In this document: piece after piece, positions 5,667 through 6,461 of the stretch
Position numbering within the stretch: the first letter of the stretch is position 1
Layout: the number at the start of each line of letters is the position of its first letter
From: Akkermansiaceae bacterium UBA4145
Lineage (GTDB): Bacteria > Verrucomicrobiota > Verrucomicrobiia > Verrucomicrobiales > Akkermansiaceae
DNA length: 6,461 nucleotides
NCBI GenBank assembly: GCA_002380675.1
Contig: DFWB01000343.1
Coordinates: 1 to 6,461, forward strand
Reading direction: 5' to 3'
The notes under the pieces: model-generated
Told to the model about the DNA's origin: nothing
Database searches by the model: none
The model's input: the letters and a program-made list of their open reading frames with translations, nothing else
Program-made: the position numbers and the translations under genes

Positions 5667-5731
5667 GTCCAATCCCGCCGGGCAACGAACTGGATGTGGC
5701 TTTCCTGACAAGGTTACTCGTCACGCTGTTC

Positions 5732-6461
5732 TCACTTCCCGGGTATTTGTCCGCCGCCAGCGATATACTCGAGAATTCGTATAAATGAGTGTCCCCGATT
5801 TTTCATATTTGGGTGCAGACGCTGTTGCTCCTTCCAGAGTGCCCCAACCAATGGCCTCTGGGTGGGCTTCATCTCTTCAATTCGCCGGTCAACGTAGTCC
5901 TGATGCACGGCAACCTTATAGGCCGCAGGAAGCTCATGGGTATTCAACCTGACAAGCAACTGCTCCAAGGTCTCTTCCTCATTCTCTCGCTCAAGTGCCT
6001 CCTTACCCCAGATTGGAGCATCGGACAGCACGCTGGCATTGATCCGCAGCAACTCTCTCTTTAAGCGCTCCGTCACTTCGGGTTCTCTGGTCGCGATATC
6101 CGTCAACTGGCGAGGATCACCTTCAAGATCATACAGCTCAAACTTTCTGAAGACTCCCGCCTTCTCCTTAATAGCTCCGCTCCACGACTCCTGAAATCCA
6201 TTCAGATGCACGAGCTGCCTCCGCAAGGCCTCGGTAGATTGGGTTTTGAAGCTGCTGTTGAAGATGAGCGAAAATAGCTCCCGTCTCTCAATCTTACGCT
6301 TCATCTCCTTCTCTACGAGGGGATGAAGCCGCTTCACCAACCTCTCGATCCTCTCTCGGTCCTTTTTGCTCCGGTACTCCTCCGCACGGTAGCCCATCAA
6401 AGTGTATTTACCCTTTCTCAGGGATGCGCTCGGCTGTCCTGTCGGCCAGCTCCAGAAGAGA
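5732..6461 (-). CDS. Sulfatase (alkaline-phosphatase superfamily), C-terminal part, cut by right edge
   Basis: Arylsulfatases cleave sulfate esters, for example on algal polysaccharides, and are usually exported. Only the last 242 residues are here. The frame is open to the right edge, reading leftward from base 6460, so the apparent TTG start near 6400 is internal. Family landmarks are FWSWPTGQPSASLRKGKYTL at the visible beginning, equivalent to the usual W...P.SA.R.G.yKL segment. The closing sulfatase signature ELYDLEGDPRQLTDIA starts at 6139 and is followed by EVTERLKRELLRINASV. Between them lie about 75 mostly charged residues, longer than the usual short link. The catalytic C/S-x-P-x-R motif and metal ligands lie outside the window, so substrate and activity cannot be judged. 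About 90 residues of unassigned C-terminal tail end in TGA at 5734-5732, 65 bp from the tRNA. Confidence 0.85.
   Translation of the reverse strand, partial: LFWSWPTGQPSASLRKGKYTLMGYRAEEYRSKKDRERIERLVKRLHPLVEKEMKRKIERRELFSLIFNSSFKTQSTEALRRQLVHLNGFQESWSGAIKEKAGVFRKFELYDLEGDPRQLTDIATREPEVTERLKRELLRINASVLSDAPIWGKEALERENEEETLEQLLVRLNTHELPAAYKVAVHQDYVDRRIEEMKPTQRPLVGALWKEQQRLHPNMKNRGHSFIRILEYIAGGGQIPGK

Noticed and set aside
5664..5693. CCAGT...ACTGG pairing after the tRNA
   Set aside because: It includes the tRNA CCA end, has a large loop and no T tract. Probably chance, not a terminator.
5576..5700. tRNA-Ser as a mobile element attachment site
   Set aside because: No duplicate of the tRNA 3' end and no integrase or phage gene is visible in the window.
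6361..6400. TTG or ATG near 6395-6400 as the start of a separate 222-residue protein
   Set aside because: The frame continues open to the right edge and upstream residues match the sulfatase core, so this is an internal position.

Overview
The window looks like an ordinary stretch of bacterial chromosome, with no phage, insertion sequence or CRISPR array. It has about 50-55% GC by eye, tight gene packing and few strong Shine-Dalgarno sites. It carries a sulfatase tail and a small lipoprotein whose C-terminal fold resembles ones I associate with Verrucomicrobia and Planctomycetes. I infer a member of the PVC group, perhaps a marine verrucomicrobium. That placement rests on general resemblance, not on a marker gene.

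Left part (1-2786): a dGTPase-type HD phosphohydrolase (dgt) runs leftward off the left edge. It is divergent from a 605-residue CPA1-type cation:proton antiporter with a C-terminal TrkA-N-like cytoplasmic domain. Their 157-bp spacer holds a perfect 7-bp inverted repeat. It also holds a 10-codon leader ORF with its own ribosome binding site, whose stop overlaps the antiporter GTG start (GTGA). This suggests translational coupling.

Middle part (2773-4819): three leftward genes lie in transcription order: a MarR-family regulator, pgeF (laccase-domain, peptidoglycan-editing type) and ispE (isoprenoid precursor kinase). pgeF and ispE overlap by ATGA and are almost certainly co-translated. The ispE 3' end overlaps the convergent antiporter 3' end by 14 bp. 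A strong 13-bp-class hairpin with a T-rich tail sits exactly over the pgeF start codons, 50 bp after marR. IspE feeds isoprenoid synthesis, including the undecaprenyl carrier of the cell wall, and PgeF proofreads wall precursors, so their pairing makes sense.

Right part (4820-6461): there is a small leftward lipoprotein gene with a puzzling start, then a rightward tRNA-Ser(GCU) with encoded CCA. The C-terminal third or so of a leftward sulfatase runs off the right edge. The best leads are translation-start oddities: the leader ORF before the antiporter, the start-codon hairpin of pgeF, and the overlapping frame at the lipoprotein start. I see no clear new multi-gene system.
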